Positions 42,350 to 52,477 of a DNA stretch of 64,000 nucleotides are shown in pieces. Source of the stretch: Chryseobacterium sp. JV274 (lineage in GTDB: Bacteria > Bacteroidota > Bacteroidia > Flavobacteriales > Weeksellaceae). Below the pieces are notes generated by a model, which was not told the DNA's origin, ran no database searches, and saw nothing but the letters and a program-made list of their open reading frames with translations. Every line of letters starts with the position of its first letter. Positions within the stretch are counted from its first letter, which is position 1. The stretch spans positions 5,163,722 to 5,227,721 of the forward strand of contig NZ_LR824569.1 in the NCBI RefSeq assembly GCF_903969135.1, written 5' to 3'. Made by a program: the position numbers and the translations under genes.

Positions 42350-42885
42350 TGAGATTGACTTTTGTATTGTGCTTATTGGCCGCTGAGTTGGTATTCGGGC
42401 AAAAGATTACCTGGGAGGAAGGCAGAAAGCTGACCTGGGATAATTTTAAAAGTCCGGTGAATAAGAAAAATAATCCTGATATAGCAGCGTATACCCATTG
42501 CGGCTGGGAGTTTTCCTCTATAAAATCTTCCAATCCAAAAGCACCGGTTACCATTACCATCAAAACCATATTTAACGAAGAGAAATCCTGGAAGGATGTT
42601 AAAAAAATGGATGATTATATCCTGCTTCATGAACAAAAACATTTTGATATTGCAGAATTATTTGTGAGAAAATTCAGAAAGGCAGTCGCTGAAAAAATCA
42701 GGACTTCCGGTGATTATAACAAGTATTTCAAAGCAATTTATGACGGGATATCCGTTGATTATCAAAACTTTCAGATGGCCTATGACAGAGAAACCCGTCA
42801 CGGGATCAATAAAGAAAAACAGGCAGAATATAATAATATGATTTCTGAACAACTCGACAACTTAAAAAGCTATCAAGCCCCTTGA
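42349..42885 (+). CDS. Secreted zincin-like protein (DUF922 type)
   Basis: 178 residues with a signal peptide (MRLTFVLCLLAAELVFGQ). It carries an HExxH motif (H94-E95-QK-H98 in LLHEQKHFDIAE), with a downstream Asp/Glu-rich helix and AYDRETRHG near the end. This fits DUF922-type predicted zinc peptidases. It is coupled at both ends: TAATG with the lipoprotein before and 4-bp overlap with the nuclease after. Confidence 0.75.
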   Translation: MRLTFVLCLLAAELVFGQKITWEEGRKLTWDNFKSPVNKKNNPDIAAYTHCGWEFSSIKSSNPKAPVTITIKTIFNEEKSWKDVKKMDDYILLHEQKHFDIAELFVRKFRKAVAEKIRTSGDYNKYFKAIYDGISVDYQNFQMAYDRETRHGINKEKQAEYNNMISEQLDNLKSYQAP

Positions 42886-45569
42886 AATTCCTCAATAAGA
42901 TCATTCACGAACTGCTAGCGCAAAACCCGGACCTTTCTGCGTTTAATATCATTCTGCCCGGAAAACGTCCTATTGTGTTTATCAGACAGATTCTGGAGGA
43001 AAATAGCTATTCAGGGCTTCTTCCCAATTTTTTTACCGTAGAAGAACTTATCAATAAAATTTCAGATCAACAGCCGATTCAGGGAATTCCATTGTGGCTT
43101 TTCTCATTCGATGTGTACAGAAGTCTGAATCTTATTCCCAGGGATGATTTTTCGGACTTTTTGAAGTGGTTTCCTACCCTGCAGAAGGACTGGGATGATA
43201 TTCTCAAATTTTCAGACAGTGATCAGGCAGTTCTTCAGTATATGTTTGATGAGGAAAGAATCAAAGAATGGGCTCAGGATCTTGGTGAGGATGATGATGT
43301 ACCAAGAAAGAAGTTCCTTAATTTCTGGCAGAATATGAATGTTTTTCTCCCCGTTTTGAAGGAGAGACTACAGGAAAAAAACTGGGCGACCTCCGGAATG
43401 ATTCATGAGGCTGCTAAAGCTAAGATTGCTGATTTTGCTGAAAATACCAAAGAAGAATTTGTCTTTTGTGGATTCAATGCTTTTACTCCGGTGGAGGAAA
43501 AGCTGGTAAGAAGCCTTTTGAAATGGAATAAAGCTCAATGTTTCTTTCAGGCAGACCATTATTATTTCGACGATGAAAGACAGGAAGCCGGAAAGTTTCT
43601 GAGAAACCATAAAACCTGGAAAGAATTTGATGAAAACAGAACTTTTCAATGGATAGAAGACGACTTTAACCAACCTAAAAAAATTAAGGTATACGAAGTA
43701 TCCGGGAATGTGACCCAGACCAAAGTACTGCCGGAAATTTTTAAGGAAATCAATAATAAAACCTATTCCAATACAGCAGTGGTATTGCTGGATGAAAACC
43801 TTCTTCCTGCAAGCCTGGATGTGATGCATGGTGTTGATAATTTGAATATTACGATGGGTTTTCCATTGAAGAACCTATCTTTCTCCAACGCTGTGAAACG
43901 TCTTTTTTATCTGCAGAAACAACTGGAAAAAAATAAATCCTCCTATTATTACCGAGATGTTTTCCCGATTCTGGAAGAACTTCCTAAATCTGATGAGGAC
44001 GAGCTTATTATCAATGATTTTAAATCCAAAGTAGAGGAGAGAAATATTGTTTATATTTCTAATAAACTTTTACATGAACTGCTGAGTGGGTTATCGTACT
44101 TTAACCTTCTTCAAAAAGCTGAGGGGACAAATATTTATCTAGATATGCTCATTACGTTTTGCCAGCAGGTAAAATGGCTGGAAATAGACGATATTCAGTA
44201 TGAGAATGTTTCTCACTTTGAAAACGCATTCAGGATCATCAAAAACCAGCTGACTCCCTACAATATTGAGATCAAAATGGAAACGCTGGAAATTCTTATC
44301 AACCAGCATATTAATTCTGAAAGTATCGATTTTCAGGGTGAACCGTTGAGAGGACTGCAGATCATGGGATTGCTGGAAACGCGTCTCCTGAATTTTGAAA
44401 ACGTTATTCTGCTTTCTGTGAATGAAGGAAAACTTCCCCTTGGAAACTCTCAGAATACCTATATTCCTTTTGATATCCGAAGGTTCTTTGATCTTCATAC
44501 TTTCCTGGAAAATGACAGCATTTATGCTTATCACTTTTACAGACTGATTCAGGATGCTAAGAATGTTCATTTGCTCTATAATGCATTAAGTTCCGGAGTG
44601 AATACAGGAGAGAAGAGTCGTTTTATTACACAGATTGAAATGGAGAGTTCACATGAGATTGAACACCTGATTATTGAGAATTCTTCCGAGCCTATTACCA
44701 CCAAACCTATAGAAATTTCTAAGACGCAGATTGTACAGGACCGTCTTCAGAAATGGAAGGAAAAAGTATCTGCATCCCACCTTACAAGTTACCTCTATAA
44801 TCCGATTGATTTCTATCTATCCAAGATTTTGAATACCTCGGAAACAGATGAAATTGAAGAAGAACTTTCTGTGAAAAATTACGGAAATCTGGTCCATTAT
44901 TCACTTCAAGAAGTGTATGAGGTGTTGAAGGGTAAAGTTTTAAAAGAAAGTGATTTAAGAGATTCAGTTAAAGCGATAGATTACTATATAAATATTGCTA
45001 TTGAAAAGCTGAAGCACCAGCCGGAATTCTATGAGAAGGGGATGAATTATATTCATAAAGCAATTGCTAAAAAAGTAATTGAAAACGTACTTACTCATGA
45101 TCTTGAATTGATAAAACAGGGAAACAAACTGGAGATTATTGACATCGAAAGAAGGTTTGAAAACATTGATTTTCCTCTTGATGGAAATGATAAAATTTCT
45201 TTCTTCGGATTCATTGACCGGATTGATAAACTGAACGGAACTCTAAGAATTATCGATTATAAAACAGCCAAGATCAAAAATCTCAGCGTGAAAATTGACG
45301 GAGATAATGTAGCTGAATATTTCCATAACAGTGAAAGAAAACAGGCACTTCAGCTTTGTATTTATCATTATGTGGTGCAGCATCTTCCTGAGTTTTGGGG
45401 ATACCCTATCGAAACAGGAATATGGAGCTTTGCAGATGCTAAAAAAGGAATGGTTTCCCTGCAGTTTGACAAAGGAAATATTGATGATGCAATGAAGTCA
45501 GTCAAAAGCCTGATCCTTGAAATCCTAAATCCGGATGTTAATTTTGTGGAAACAATAAAAGCATATTAA
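42882..45569 (+). CDS. AddB-like PD-(D/E)XK nuclease family protein
   Basis: 895 residues. The start is a TTG overlapping the previous stop (TTGA); no closer ATG gives the N-terminal fold. The long N-terminal part (NIILPGKRPIVFIRQIL) resembles the inactivated helicase-like region of AddB. The C-terminal ~270 residues form a RecB-type nuclease: FFGFIDRIDKL, then RIIDYKTAK (D-x-K). Predicted partner of an AddA helicase-nuclease in double-strand break repair; no addA gene lies in the window. Confidence 0.82.
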   Translation: MKFLNKIIHELLAQNPDLSAFNIILPGKRPIVFIRQILEENSYSGLLPNFFTVEELINKISDQQPIQGIPLWLFSFDVYRSLNLIPRDDFSDFLKWFPTLQKDWDDILKFSDSDQAVLQYMFDEERIKEWAQDLGEDDDVPRKKFLNFWQNMNVFLPVLKERLQEKNWATSGMIHEAAKAKIADFAENTKEEFVFCGFNAFTPVEEKLVRSLLKWNKAQCFFQADHYYFDDERQEAGKFLRNHKTWKEFDENRTFQWIEDDFNQPKKIKVYEVSGNVTQTKVLPEIFKEINNKTYSNTAVVLLDENLLPASLDVMHGVDNLNITMGFPLKNLSFSNAVKRLFYLQKQLEKNKSSYYYRDVFPILEELPKSDEDELIINDFKSKVEERNIVYISNKLLHELLSGLSYFNLLQKAEGTNIYLDMLITFCQQVKWLEIDDIQYENVSHFENAFRIIKNQLTPYNIEIKMETLEILINQHINSESIDFQGEPLRGLQIMGLLETRLLNFENVILLSVNEGKLPLGNSQNTYIPFDIRRFFDLHTFLENDSIYAYHFYRLIQDAKNVHLLYNALSSGVNTGEKSRFITQIEMESSHEIEHLIIENSSEPITTKPIEISKTQIVQDRLQKWKEKVSASHLTSYLYNPIDFYLSKILNTSETDEIEEELSVKNYGNLVHYSLQEVYEVLKGKVLKESDLRDSVKAIDYYINIAIEKLKHQPEFYEKGMNYIHKAIAKKVIENVLTHDLELIKQGNKLEIIDIERRFENIDFPLDGNDKISFFGFIDRIDKLNGTLRIIDYKTAKIKNLSVKIDGDNVAEYFHNSERKQALQLCIYHYVVQHLPEFWGYPIETGIWSFADAKKGMVSLQFDKGNIDDAMKSVKSLILEILNPDVNFVETIKAY

Positions 45570-45751
45570 AATAATTTAATATTGATACATTGGCTTATTG
45601 TATTTGAAAATCAGTTTGTTATTGATTTTAAATAATAGATAGAAATACATTTGCTTACTTCATAAAAACGGCCGTAAAGCAGGTGGCTTTTTTGTGTATC
45701 TTTACTCCTTATTACTTTTAAAGTTTCAATCGGATACACCAAGAATCACCA

Positions 45752-48115
45752 ATGAAAAAGATCCTGATATTTTTTGCCATAGCTTTCTCTCTTATTATCA
45801 AGTCTCAGCAAAAGAATGATTCCCTGAATATTGCTCTTCAGAATGTGACCAAAGACACTAAATTTGGCCTTGCGCTCAGTGGCGGTGGTGCAAAAGGTTT
45901 TGCACACATTGGAATTCTGAAGATGATTGACTCATTGGGAATCAAAGTAGATTATATTACAGGAACCAGTATGGGAGGGATTTTAGGAGGTTTGTATGCA
46001 ATGGGGTATAATGCGGATCAGCTGAAGCATACGATCTATAAAATGGACTGGAACAGGATTCTGAGCAATAAAATTCCTTACAGCAAAGTCAATATCAGTG
46101 AAAAAGACGAGTATGACAAATATATCCTCGAGTTTCCTGTAGTCAAAGGATTTCCGACTCTTCCTAGCTCATATATTGAAGGGCAGTATATGGGAGAAGT
46201 TCTTAATACACTTACTTTCAATGCAAAACATATCAATGATTTCAGCAAACTGAAGATTCCTGTTCAGCTTACTTCTTCCGATATTGAAAATGGTGGTCTG
46301 ATCATGCAGAAACAAGGTTCTTTACCGCTTGCTATTCGTGCTACATTGGCAATTCCTGCAGCTTTTGCACCTGTTTATATTGACGGAAAACTTTTGGTTG
46401 ACGGTGGATTGGATCGTAATTATCCAGCCAATGAGGTTCGGGAGATGGGTGCGGATTTTGTGATCGGAGGCTATACAGGCTTCAGGCTTTTTACCAAGAA
46501 AGAAATTGAAAATCCGATGAAGATGATTTATCAGACCCATGCCATCCGTTCGGTAGAGGATTTTAAACATCAAAAGGAGCTGTCTAATGTATTGGTAGAC
46601 TTTGTGGATCCATTGGGTGAGATTACAACGAAAGATTTTGCTAAATTCAGGAGGATCATCAAAATTGGAGAGGTGGAAGCGAGAAAGCATCTTCCTGAGT
46701 TTGTAGCCCTGGCAGAAGCTCAGCGAAAGGCAGGAATTCAATATGAACATCAGATGATTGAAGAGGTGAAACTGCCTACTACAAAATTTACTTTTAACGA
46801 AGAAGACGGAACTCCTATTAATGATGCGGCAGAAATTGAGGTGCTTAAGAAGCAAATGGGGCTGACAGAAGGAAAGTATTACGATGCAAAAACTGTAAAT
46901 GAAGCAATAGACAGAGTATTTGGAATGCGTCAGTATGTAAAGGTGTATTATACCTACACGAATGAAAATGATGGTCTTGTAATGAATGTTTTTGTGAAAA
47001 GAGCAAAAAAAGGAGCTTTTAAACTGGCTCTGCACTATGATACGGAACAATCAGTAGGAATTATTGTTAATTATACTTACAGGAATATTCTTCTGAACAG
47101 ATCTCGATTTTTAGCAACCGTAGATATTTCTGAACGTTTTAAGGCTAAACTGGCTTATCAGCAGTTCCTTGACAGCGGAGAGCGTTTGTGGCTGGATCTG
47201 GAGGCTAAGATGGTTAATCTTAAAAGTAATGACCTGAACTTCAGATTGTATGATGTAAGCGAAGACGGGAGCGACCGTTTTCCTAACCATATGTACCGGA
47301 ATATAACCGGAAAGATTGCGCTGAACTATAACATCAATCCAAATGCTTACCTGTCACTGGGAACAGAGTTCAGCACAGAAAGAATGTACAGCTTACTGGA
47401 TAAAGTGGATCAGGCAAAAGTGGATAATTATAGTAAGAAATTATATAACCACAGCAATTTCAACACTTTCCTGAAATTTGAACAGAATAATCTCAATAAA
47501 AGATATTTTACTACAAAAGGGAATCATCTTCAGGTGAGTACAAGATTTTATTATGGAGATCAGTATAAGCTTTATGATCTGAACACAGTACAGCCACTTC
47601 TTTATCTGATACTTAACCCAAAAGAATCTTATTATTACGAGCCTAAAAACCTCGTGTCATTCACTTTAAATGAGAATTTTTTCTATCCAATCACAAGAAG
47701 ACTGACTGTGAAAGCAAATGTATTTTTGGGAGCAAGTTTTGGATCAGGGAAGGATGATCAGGTTCCCTACCTTTTCCTGAATCAGAAATATAATCTTGGA
47801 GGAAGTGAATATAATTATGATCTCTTAAGTCCTGAATTCAATGGTCTTCGTCAGAAAGAACTTCCTATGACCTCGGTTGCTAAAACAGCAATATCACTTC
47901 AGTACAGGATCATGAAAAAGCTTTATCTTACCCCATCGTTCAGCTATGGTAAGGTGAGTGAAGAGCTGTCTCCTTTTAATGATAGTTTCGATATGTTTGG
48001 ATATGGAGTGAATCTTGGGTATGAATCTCTCATAGGTCCTATCAGTTTAAATGTCTCCAGAAACAGCCAGCTTGATTTTTCAAGAATATATTTCAGCGTT
48101 GGTTTTAAGTTTTAA
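45752..48115 (+). CDS. Patatin-like phospholipase with outer-membrane barrel
   Basis: 787 residues, signal peptide, then a patatin domain (about 40-300). The oxyanion loop is SGGGAKGFAHIG, nucleophile S73 in GTSMGG, catalytic D217 in DGGLDRNYP. Next comes a POTRA-like part (about 345-420) and a C-terminal Omp85/BamA-type barrel (about 425-787, ending IYFSVGFKF). This is the PlpD layout, in which the lipase is tied to an outer-membrane barrel. It probably acts on phospholipids at the cell surface or periplasm. Confidence 0.92.
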   Translation: MKKILIFFAIAFSLIIKSQQKNDSLNIALQNVTKDTKFGLALSGGGAKGFAHIGILKMIDSLGIKVDYITGTSMGGILGGLYAMGYNADQLKHTIYKMDWNRILSNKIPYSKVNISEKDEYDKYILEFPVVKGFPTLPSSYIEGQYMGEVLNTLTFNAKHINDFSKLKIPVQLTSSDIENGGLIMQKQGSLPLAIRATLAIPAAFAPVYIDGKLLVDGGLDRNYPANEVREMGADFVIGGYTGFRLFTKKEIENPMKMIYQTHAIRSVEDFKHQKELSNVLVDFVDPLGEITTKDFAKFRRIIKIGEVEARKHLPEFVALAEAQRKAGIQYEHQMIEEVKLPTTKFTFNEEDGTPINDAAEIEVLKKQMGLTEGKYYDAKTVNEAIDRVFGMRQYVKVYYTYTNENDGLVMNVFVKRAKKGAFKLALHYDTEQSVGIIVNYTYRNILLNRSRFLATVDISERFKAKLAYQQFLDSGERLWLDLEAKMVNLKSNDLNFRLYDVSEDGSDRFPNHMYRNITGKIALNYNINPNAYLSLGTEFSTERMYSLLDKVDQAKVDNYSKKLYNHSNFNTFLKFEQNNLNKRYFTTKGNHLQVSTRFYYGDQYKLYDLNTVQPLLYLILNPKESYYYEPKNLVSFTLNENFFYPITRRLTVKANVFLGASFGSGKDDQVPYLFLNQKYNLGGSEYNYDLLSPEFNGLRQKELPMTSVAKTAISLQYRIMKKLYLTPSFSYGKVSEELSPFNDSFDMFGYGVNLGYESLIGPISLNVSRNSQLDFSRIYFSVGFKF

Positions 48116-48179
48116 GTATCAGGAGAATCTGTTACTTAAGCTATTAATTTAAGTAAGACCATTTATTATAATTATTGAT

Positions 48180-48207
48180 ATAAAAAAGCACTTCATTGCT
48201 GAAGTGC
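48180..48207 (-). terminator. Terminator of the secreted hydrolase gene
   Basis: GCACTTCA and TGAAGTGC form an 8-bp stem with a TTGC loop (plus strand); on the minus strand six T follow. Confidence 0.85.
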
Positions 48208-48248
48208 CAAAAATTAACTTGAAATGAGATATAGAAGAGTGATTGATT

Positions 48249-50207
48249 CTACAGTTTTACTTTTTTATTAATAACTTTTCCATTAGAAAGGGTGATTTGT
48301 ACCAGATACACACCGGATTCTAAATTTCTGGATTCAAATAATGGCTTATTGACTTCCTGCTGAATGATCAGAGCTCCGGAAATACTATAAATACTGATGT
48401 TTTTAATATCATTGGCGGATTTTGCAACAATTTGCTGTTTTTGAGTGAAAATATCAGTACTGTTCTCAGAAGATTGGGTACCTCCAATTGCTTTATTGAA
48501 CTGAAGATTGTAATACGGAGTTACCACTTCAAAAGTATAGTTTTTATTTTCGAGATCCTGCACATTGATTCCTCCGGCTTCGCGATATTGTTTTTGAGAA
48601 ATACTTTTGATCATTGTTTTATTTTCATCAAAAACGTTTACAGCAGTAAGTTCATCCAGATCAACTTTTAATTGCAAAACTGATGAGTTCGCAGACTGTA
48701 CGATTTCATTTTCAGTAACTTCTTTAGGAGTGTTTTTGATGTACGGAATTATTTTATTCTCGTTGTTTTCCGATACTTTCAACAGATAAACTCCGTCTTT
48801 TAAAGTTGATAGACTACGGTCATTAGCTGTCCTGCTGTGAATTTTTTCTTTATTAAAATCTGTGATTTCAACCAGCTGCATGTTGCCCAAATCCGGTTGT
48901 ATTTGTGAAGAAAAAGGAGTAGGCTTTTCATTCGTTTTCTCTGCTGACTGCTTCCCGAAAATAGACCCTGCAATCGCCCATTCATTAAGAAGTCCGCCGC
49001 TTCTCAATGTATTGAATTTGGCATTGGAAGCTAGAGTGAATGGAAGAATTCCTCCAACATGTCCTAGTGGTCCCCAATAAAAAGAATCCAGTTTGTATTT
49101 ATTCAGATCCCACCATGCATAATATCCACGCTGAACATCAATGGTTTTAGAAGTATTTTCAGGCGGAATCGCTAAATCAACAGTAGAATGACCTAATGTC
49201 ATAGGTGTTTTGTTGTACCAGTCGTATACATCCTTCGGTTTCATGCACTGTCTTAGCTTGTTATTGGGGTTATTGGTAACATCATTCACGAAGCTTGTCG
49301 TAAAGAGTTTTCTCCATATCACCGGACCCCATAAAAGCCCGCCGTTATCCTGAACAACGTGGTAATTGTATTTATCAAGATATTCTGCAGAAATAACTTC
49401 TGAAATGTCGTTATTATATGTTTTATATCCTGTACTGTTGCAGGTATTGAGAACATTGGCCAGGAATGAGGTAAACGGATAAATATCTTTTTCCAGAACT
49501 CCTTTATTTAAAGTAACTCCGGAGAAATCATACGGTCCGTCGCCCATATATGCATATTTGAATTTGATATTATTGGGATTCGAAATGCTTAATCTTTTTA
49601 AAGTAGACATCGCAGCATGAGCACCCTGTGAATATCCGGCTAAAAAGTATTCATCATACCGTTTAACACCTAATTGACCCAGTACTTTATTGGCAGCAGT
49701 GATGAAATCAATGGTGGCACCTGCTTCAGTGGCATAATCTACATAAGGGTGAACTCCGTCTCCGGTTCCCATCCCTACATAATCAGGAGCCATTAAAATA
49801 TAGCCATTGAGTACATAAGACAATTCAACAACAAATCCTGCTGTCAATGCTCCCTTAAAATTAGACGGAACATTATTTCTACTGTCTGTTGTTCCATGAT
49901 CTGATACCACTGTTGAAAGTTTGAAAGGTACACTAGGATACATAAGAAGCCCCGTAGCTTTCACAAGAACATTATTTTCGTTTTTGGTGTAATAAGTGAT
50001 CTTGTACCCCTTTAGTCCTACATTAAAACTGTTCAGGTAGCCGGCAAATTCCGGAGCATCCTGATCACCGAGATTATTGGCGATGAAATTGATGACTTCC
50101 TGTGGGGTTAAATCCAGTTTCTGTTCCGCACTTACGACGTCTCCAGCCTGCTGTGCAAAGTAGAATGAGGCAGTAAGGCCCAGTAAAAAAGTTGTAATTT
50201 TTCTCAT
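48249..50207 (-). CDS. T9SS-secreted alpha/beta hydrolase (lipase-like)
   Basis: 652 residues. Signal peptide, then a secretory-lipase-like alpha/beta hydrolase (about 30-400): VSDHGTT oxyanion region, MAPDYVGMG, nucleophile S193 in GYSQGAH. A linker region (about 420-560) precedes a C-terminal type IX sorting domain (ISIYSISGALIIQQ, ESGVYLVQITLSNGKVINKKVKL). The protein should cross the outer membrane by T9SS and be released or anchored at the surface. The substrate, lipid or other ester, is open. Confidence 0.9.
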   Translation of the reverse strand: MRKITTFLLGLTASFYFAQQAGDVVSAEQKLDLTPQEVINFIANNLGDQDAPEFAGYLNSFNVGLKGYKITYYTKNENNVLVKATGLLMYPSVPFKLSTVVSDHGTTDSRNNVPSNFKGALTAGFVVELSYVLNGYILMAPDYVGMGTGDGVHPYVDYATEAGATIDFITAANKVLGQLGVKRYDEYFLAGYSQGAHAAMSTLKRLSISNPNNIKFKYAYMGDGPYDFSGVTLNKGVLEKDIYPFTSFLANVLNTCNSTGYKTYNNDISEVISAEYLDKYNYHVVQDNGGLLWGPVIWRKLFTTSFVNDVTNNPNNKLRQCMKPKDVYDWYNKTPMTLGHSTVDLAIPPENTSKTIDVQRGYYAWWDLNKYKLDSFYWGPLGHVGGILPFTLASNAKFNTLRSGGLLNEWAIAGSIFGKQSAEKTNEKPTPFSSQIQPDLGNMQLVEITDFNKEKIHSRTANDRSLSTLKDGVYLLKVSENNENKIIPYIKNTPKEVTENEIVQSANSSVLQLKVDLDELTAVNVFDENKTMIKSISQKQYREAGGINVQDLENKNYTFEVVTPYYNLQFNKAIGGTQSSENSTDIFTQKQQIVAKSANDIKNISIYSISGALIIQQEVNKPLFESRNLESGVYLVQITLSNGKVINKKVKL

Positions 50208-50317
50208 ATTGATGTATTTTCTTTGGTATTAAGGTAATAACTTTAATAAATTCATGAAAATATTACGACATCAACAATTATTCATTGAATATCAATTCTC
50301 TGAAATGTGAGTAAAAT

Positions 50318-50350
50318 AAAAGAGTCTGACCGACGGCCAGACTCTTTTTA
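50318..50350. terminator. Bidirectional terminator
   Basis: AAAAGAGTCTG (50318-50328) and CAGACTCTTTT (50338-50348) form an 11-bp stem with a 9-nt loop; it ends the acyl-CoA dehydrogenase transcript on the minus strand. Confidence 0.88.
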
Positions 50351-50365
50351 TATATATTGTCTTTT

Positions 50366-51544
50366 TTAGAAAGCGTTGATTCCCGTAATGTCTAATCCGG
50401 TGATCAGTAAGTGAACATCATGCGTTCCTTCGTAAGTGATCACAGATTCCAGGTTTGCAGCATGTCTCATCATTGGGAATTCACCCATGATTCCCATACC
50501 ACCAAGGATCTGTCTGGATTCTCTCGCAATTTCAATAGCCATATTAACGTTATTACGTTTCGCCATAGAAATCTGAGCCGGAGTTGCTTTGTGAGCATTT
50601 TTAAGATTTCCTAACTGAAGACATAATAACTGAGCTTTTGTGATCTCTGTTAAGAATTCAGCCAGTTTTTTCTGTTGAAGCTGGTAAGAACCGATTGGTT
50701 TTCCAAACTGTTTTCTTTCTTTAGAATACTGAACAGCAGTACAGTGGCAGTCAATAGCAGCACCAATTACTCCCCAAGAAATTCCATATCGTGCAGAGTT
50801 CAGACAAGATAAAGGTCCTTTCAGTCCTGTTACTCCGGGAAGAAGGTTTTCTTTTGGAACTTTTACGTCATTGAATACCAATTCTCCGGTTTTTGAAGCT
50901 CTTAAACTCCATTTATTGTGAGTTTCAGGCGTAGTAAATCCTTCCATTCCTCTTTCAACGATCAATCCCTGTACTTTTCCTTCTTCATTTTTTGCCCATA
51001 CCACAGCGATATCGCATAGAGGAGAGTTCGTGATCCACATTTTAGCTCCATTCAAAAGATAATGATCTCCCATATCTTTAAAATAAGTTTCCATAGAACT
51101 TGGGTCTGAACCATGATTAGGTTCTGTCAATCCAAAAGATCCGATCATTTCTCCGGCAGCAAGCTTAGGAAGATATTTCATTTTCTGTTCCTCAGAACCG
51201 AATTCATTGATAGGAAACATCACCAAAGAACTCTGAACCGAAGCTGCAGAACGTACTGCAGAATCTCCTCTTTCCAACTCCTGCATAATCAGACCATAAG
51301 AAATCTGGTCTAATCCTGAACCGCCATACTCAACCGGGATATAAGGTCCCAGTGCTCCGATTTTCCCTAATTCTCTCATAAGATTAGGTATATCGGTATG
51401 ATTTTGAGCGGCCTGATCAATCTGCGGCATTACAAAACTTTCAACCCAGTCTCTTACAGATTGGCGGATTAGTTTGTGTTCTTCAGTAAGTAAAGCATCA
51501 ATTCCATAATAATCAGGGATGCTTGTAAGAGGATAATATGACAT
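50366..51544 (-). CDS. Glutaryl-CoA dehydrogenase-like acyl-CoA dehydrogenase
   Basis: 392 residues, FAD-dependent. The catalytic base is E372 in TYEGTHDVHLLITGLDITGINAF, a C-terminal pattern typical of glutaryl-CoA dehydrogenase, which turns glutaryl-CoA into crotonyl-CoA in lysine/tryptophan breakdown. FAD-site motifs GSFGLTEPNHGSDP and WITNSP are present. No other catabolic genes are adjacent, so the substrate rests on similarity alone. Confidence 0.88.
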   Translation of the reverse strand: MSYYPLTSIPDYYGIDALLTEEHKLIRQSVRDWVESFVMPQIDQAAQNHTDIPNLMRELGKIGALGPYIPVEYGGSGLDQISYGLIMQELERGDSAVRSAASVQSSLVMFPINEFGSEEQKMKYLPKLAAGEMIGSFGLTEPNHGSDPSSMETYFKDMGDHYLLNGAKMWITNSPLCDIAVVWAKNEEGKVQGLIVERGMEGFTTPETHNKWSLRASKTGELVFNDVKVPKENLLPGVTGLKGPLSCLNSARYGISWGVIGAAIDCHCTAVQYSKERKQFGKPIGSYQLQQKKLAEFLTEITKAQLLCLQLGNLKNAHKATPAQISMAKRNNVNMAIEIARESRQILGGMGIMGEFPMMRHAANLESVITYEGTHDVHLLITGLDITGINAF

Positions 51545-51672
51545 GATTTTTTGATTTGGTTAAAAGTAACATTTTTCGTGGTGTCTTGAAAATTTTTTTG
51601 AAAACTTATCTTAAGTTTGGTTTTCAGACAGATAATGCTCTTTTAATTTGTTTATAAAATAAATTCTGTGTT

Positions 51673-52461
51673 TTAAGCCTCCTCATCATTGGATATAGGA
51701 TACTGATTGGTAGAATTGTGAACCTTACTTTTAAATTTGTACAGGTAAGGAGCTTTATTGGCTGAGCCATCATACAATTTTTCCAGTCTGTCAAGAATAT
51801 TTAAACTTAAAATTTTACGCTGGAAATTATTCCTTCTGAATTTTTGGCCTAAAATGGTTTCGTAAAGAGACTGAAGATCTTTCATCGTAAACTTCTCAGG
51901 AAGCAGATTGCTGGCCGCCACCTCTGTATTGATATTCATTCGCAGGTATTCTAACCCTGTTTCTATGATCCTATCATGATCGAAAGCCATCTTGGGCAAA
52001 TTGCTTACCTCAAACCATTCACAGCTTTCGTTGAAGGCATCAGGGAAAGTATTGGCCATTGAAAAATCAATAAGGCTGCAATAACCTACTGTAATGAATC
52101 TTTGAAAAATCCAGTGATCTTCCGGTACCTCAATTCCTTTATTGTTAAGAAGAATCTGATGAACATTATTTTCTGTACGGTCTATCCTTCCAAACGTATG
52201 AAACTGTTTCAGAAATATATCTTTAAGATGTGTTCTTTCAAATAAAACCCTTGCTGCAGCTTCCCTTAAATCTTCATCATTGAAAACAAAACCACCTGGA
52301 AGTGACCATAGATCAAGATCATGATACTTTAAAAGAAGGACTTTCAAAATATTATTATGAAAGCCGAATATAGTACAGTCAACAGATATATGGGCAACAA
52401 AATCTTTGGTATCGATAAGTTCCCGAAGTGTTTCTTTACTTTTTGTGTCTTTGATTTTCAT
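51673..52461 (-). CDS. Nudix-domain transcription regulator (NrtR/AraR type)
   Basis: 262 residues from ATG 52461, chosen because it avoids overlap with the upstream stop at 52478. An N-terminal Nudix-like domain (LPGGFVFNDEDLREAAARVLFERTHL) has lost the catalytic REUxEE core, then a C-terminal winged helix (about 180-245: FTMKDLQSLYETILGQKFRRNNFQRKIL). Such proteins in Bacteroidota regulate sugar use. It follows an MFS transporter gene and is next to a glucan locus, so it probably responds to a phosphorylated sugar from that pathway. Confidence 0.85.
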   Translation of the reverse strand: MKIKDTKSKETLRELIDTKDFVAHISVDCTIFGFHNNILKVLLLKYHDLDLWSLPGGFVFNDEDLREAAARVLFERTHLKDIFLKQFHTFGRIDRTENNVHQILLNNKGIEVPEDHWIFQRFITVGYCSLIDFSMANTFPDAFNESCEWFEVSNLPKMAFDHDRIIETGLEYLRMNINTEVAASNLLPEKFTMKDLQSLYETILGQKFRRNNFQRKILSLNILDRLEKLYDGSANKAPYLYKFKSKVHNSTNQYPISNDEEA

Positions 52462-52477
52462 GGCTGTAAAAATAAAA

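Noticed and set aside
46322..47050. 242-codon minus-strand ORF inside the patatin gene
   Set aside because: Shadow of the plus-strand gene, which has intact catalytic motifs; the antisense product is Cys/Phe/Ile-rich without domain features.
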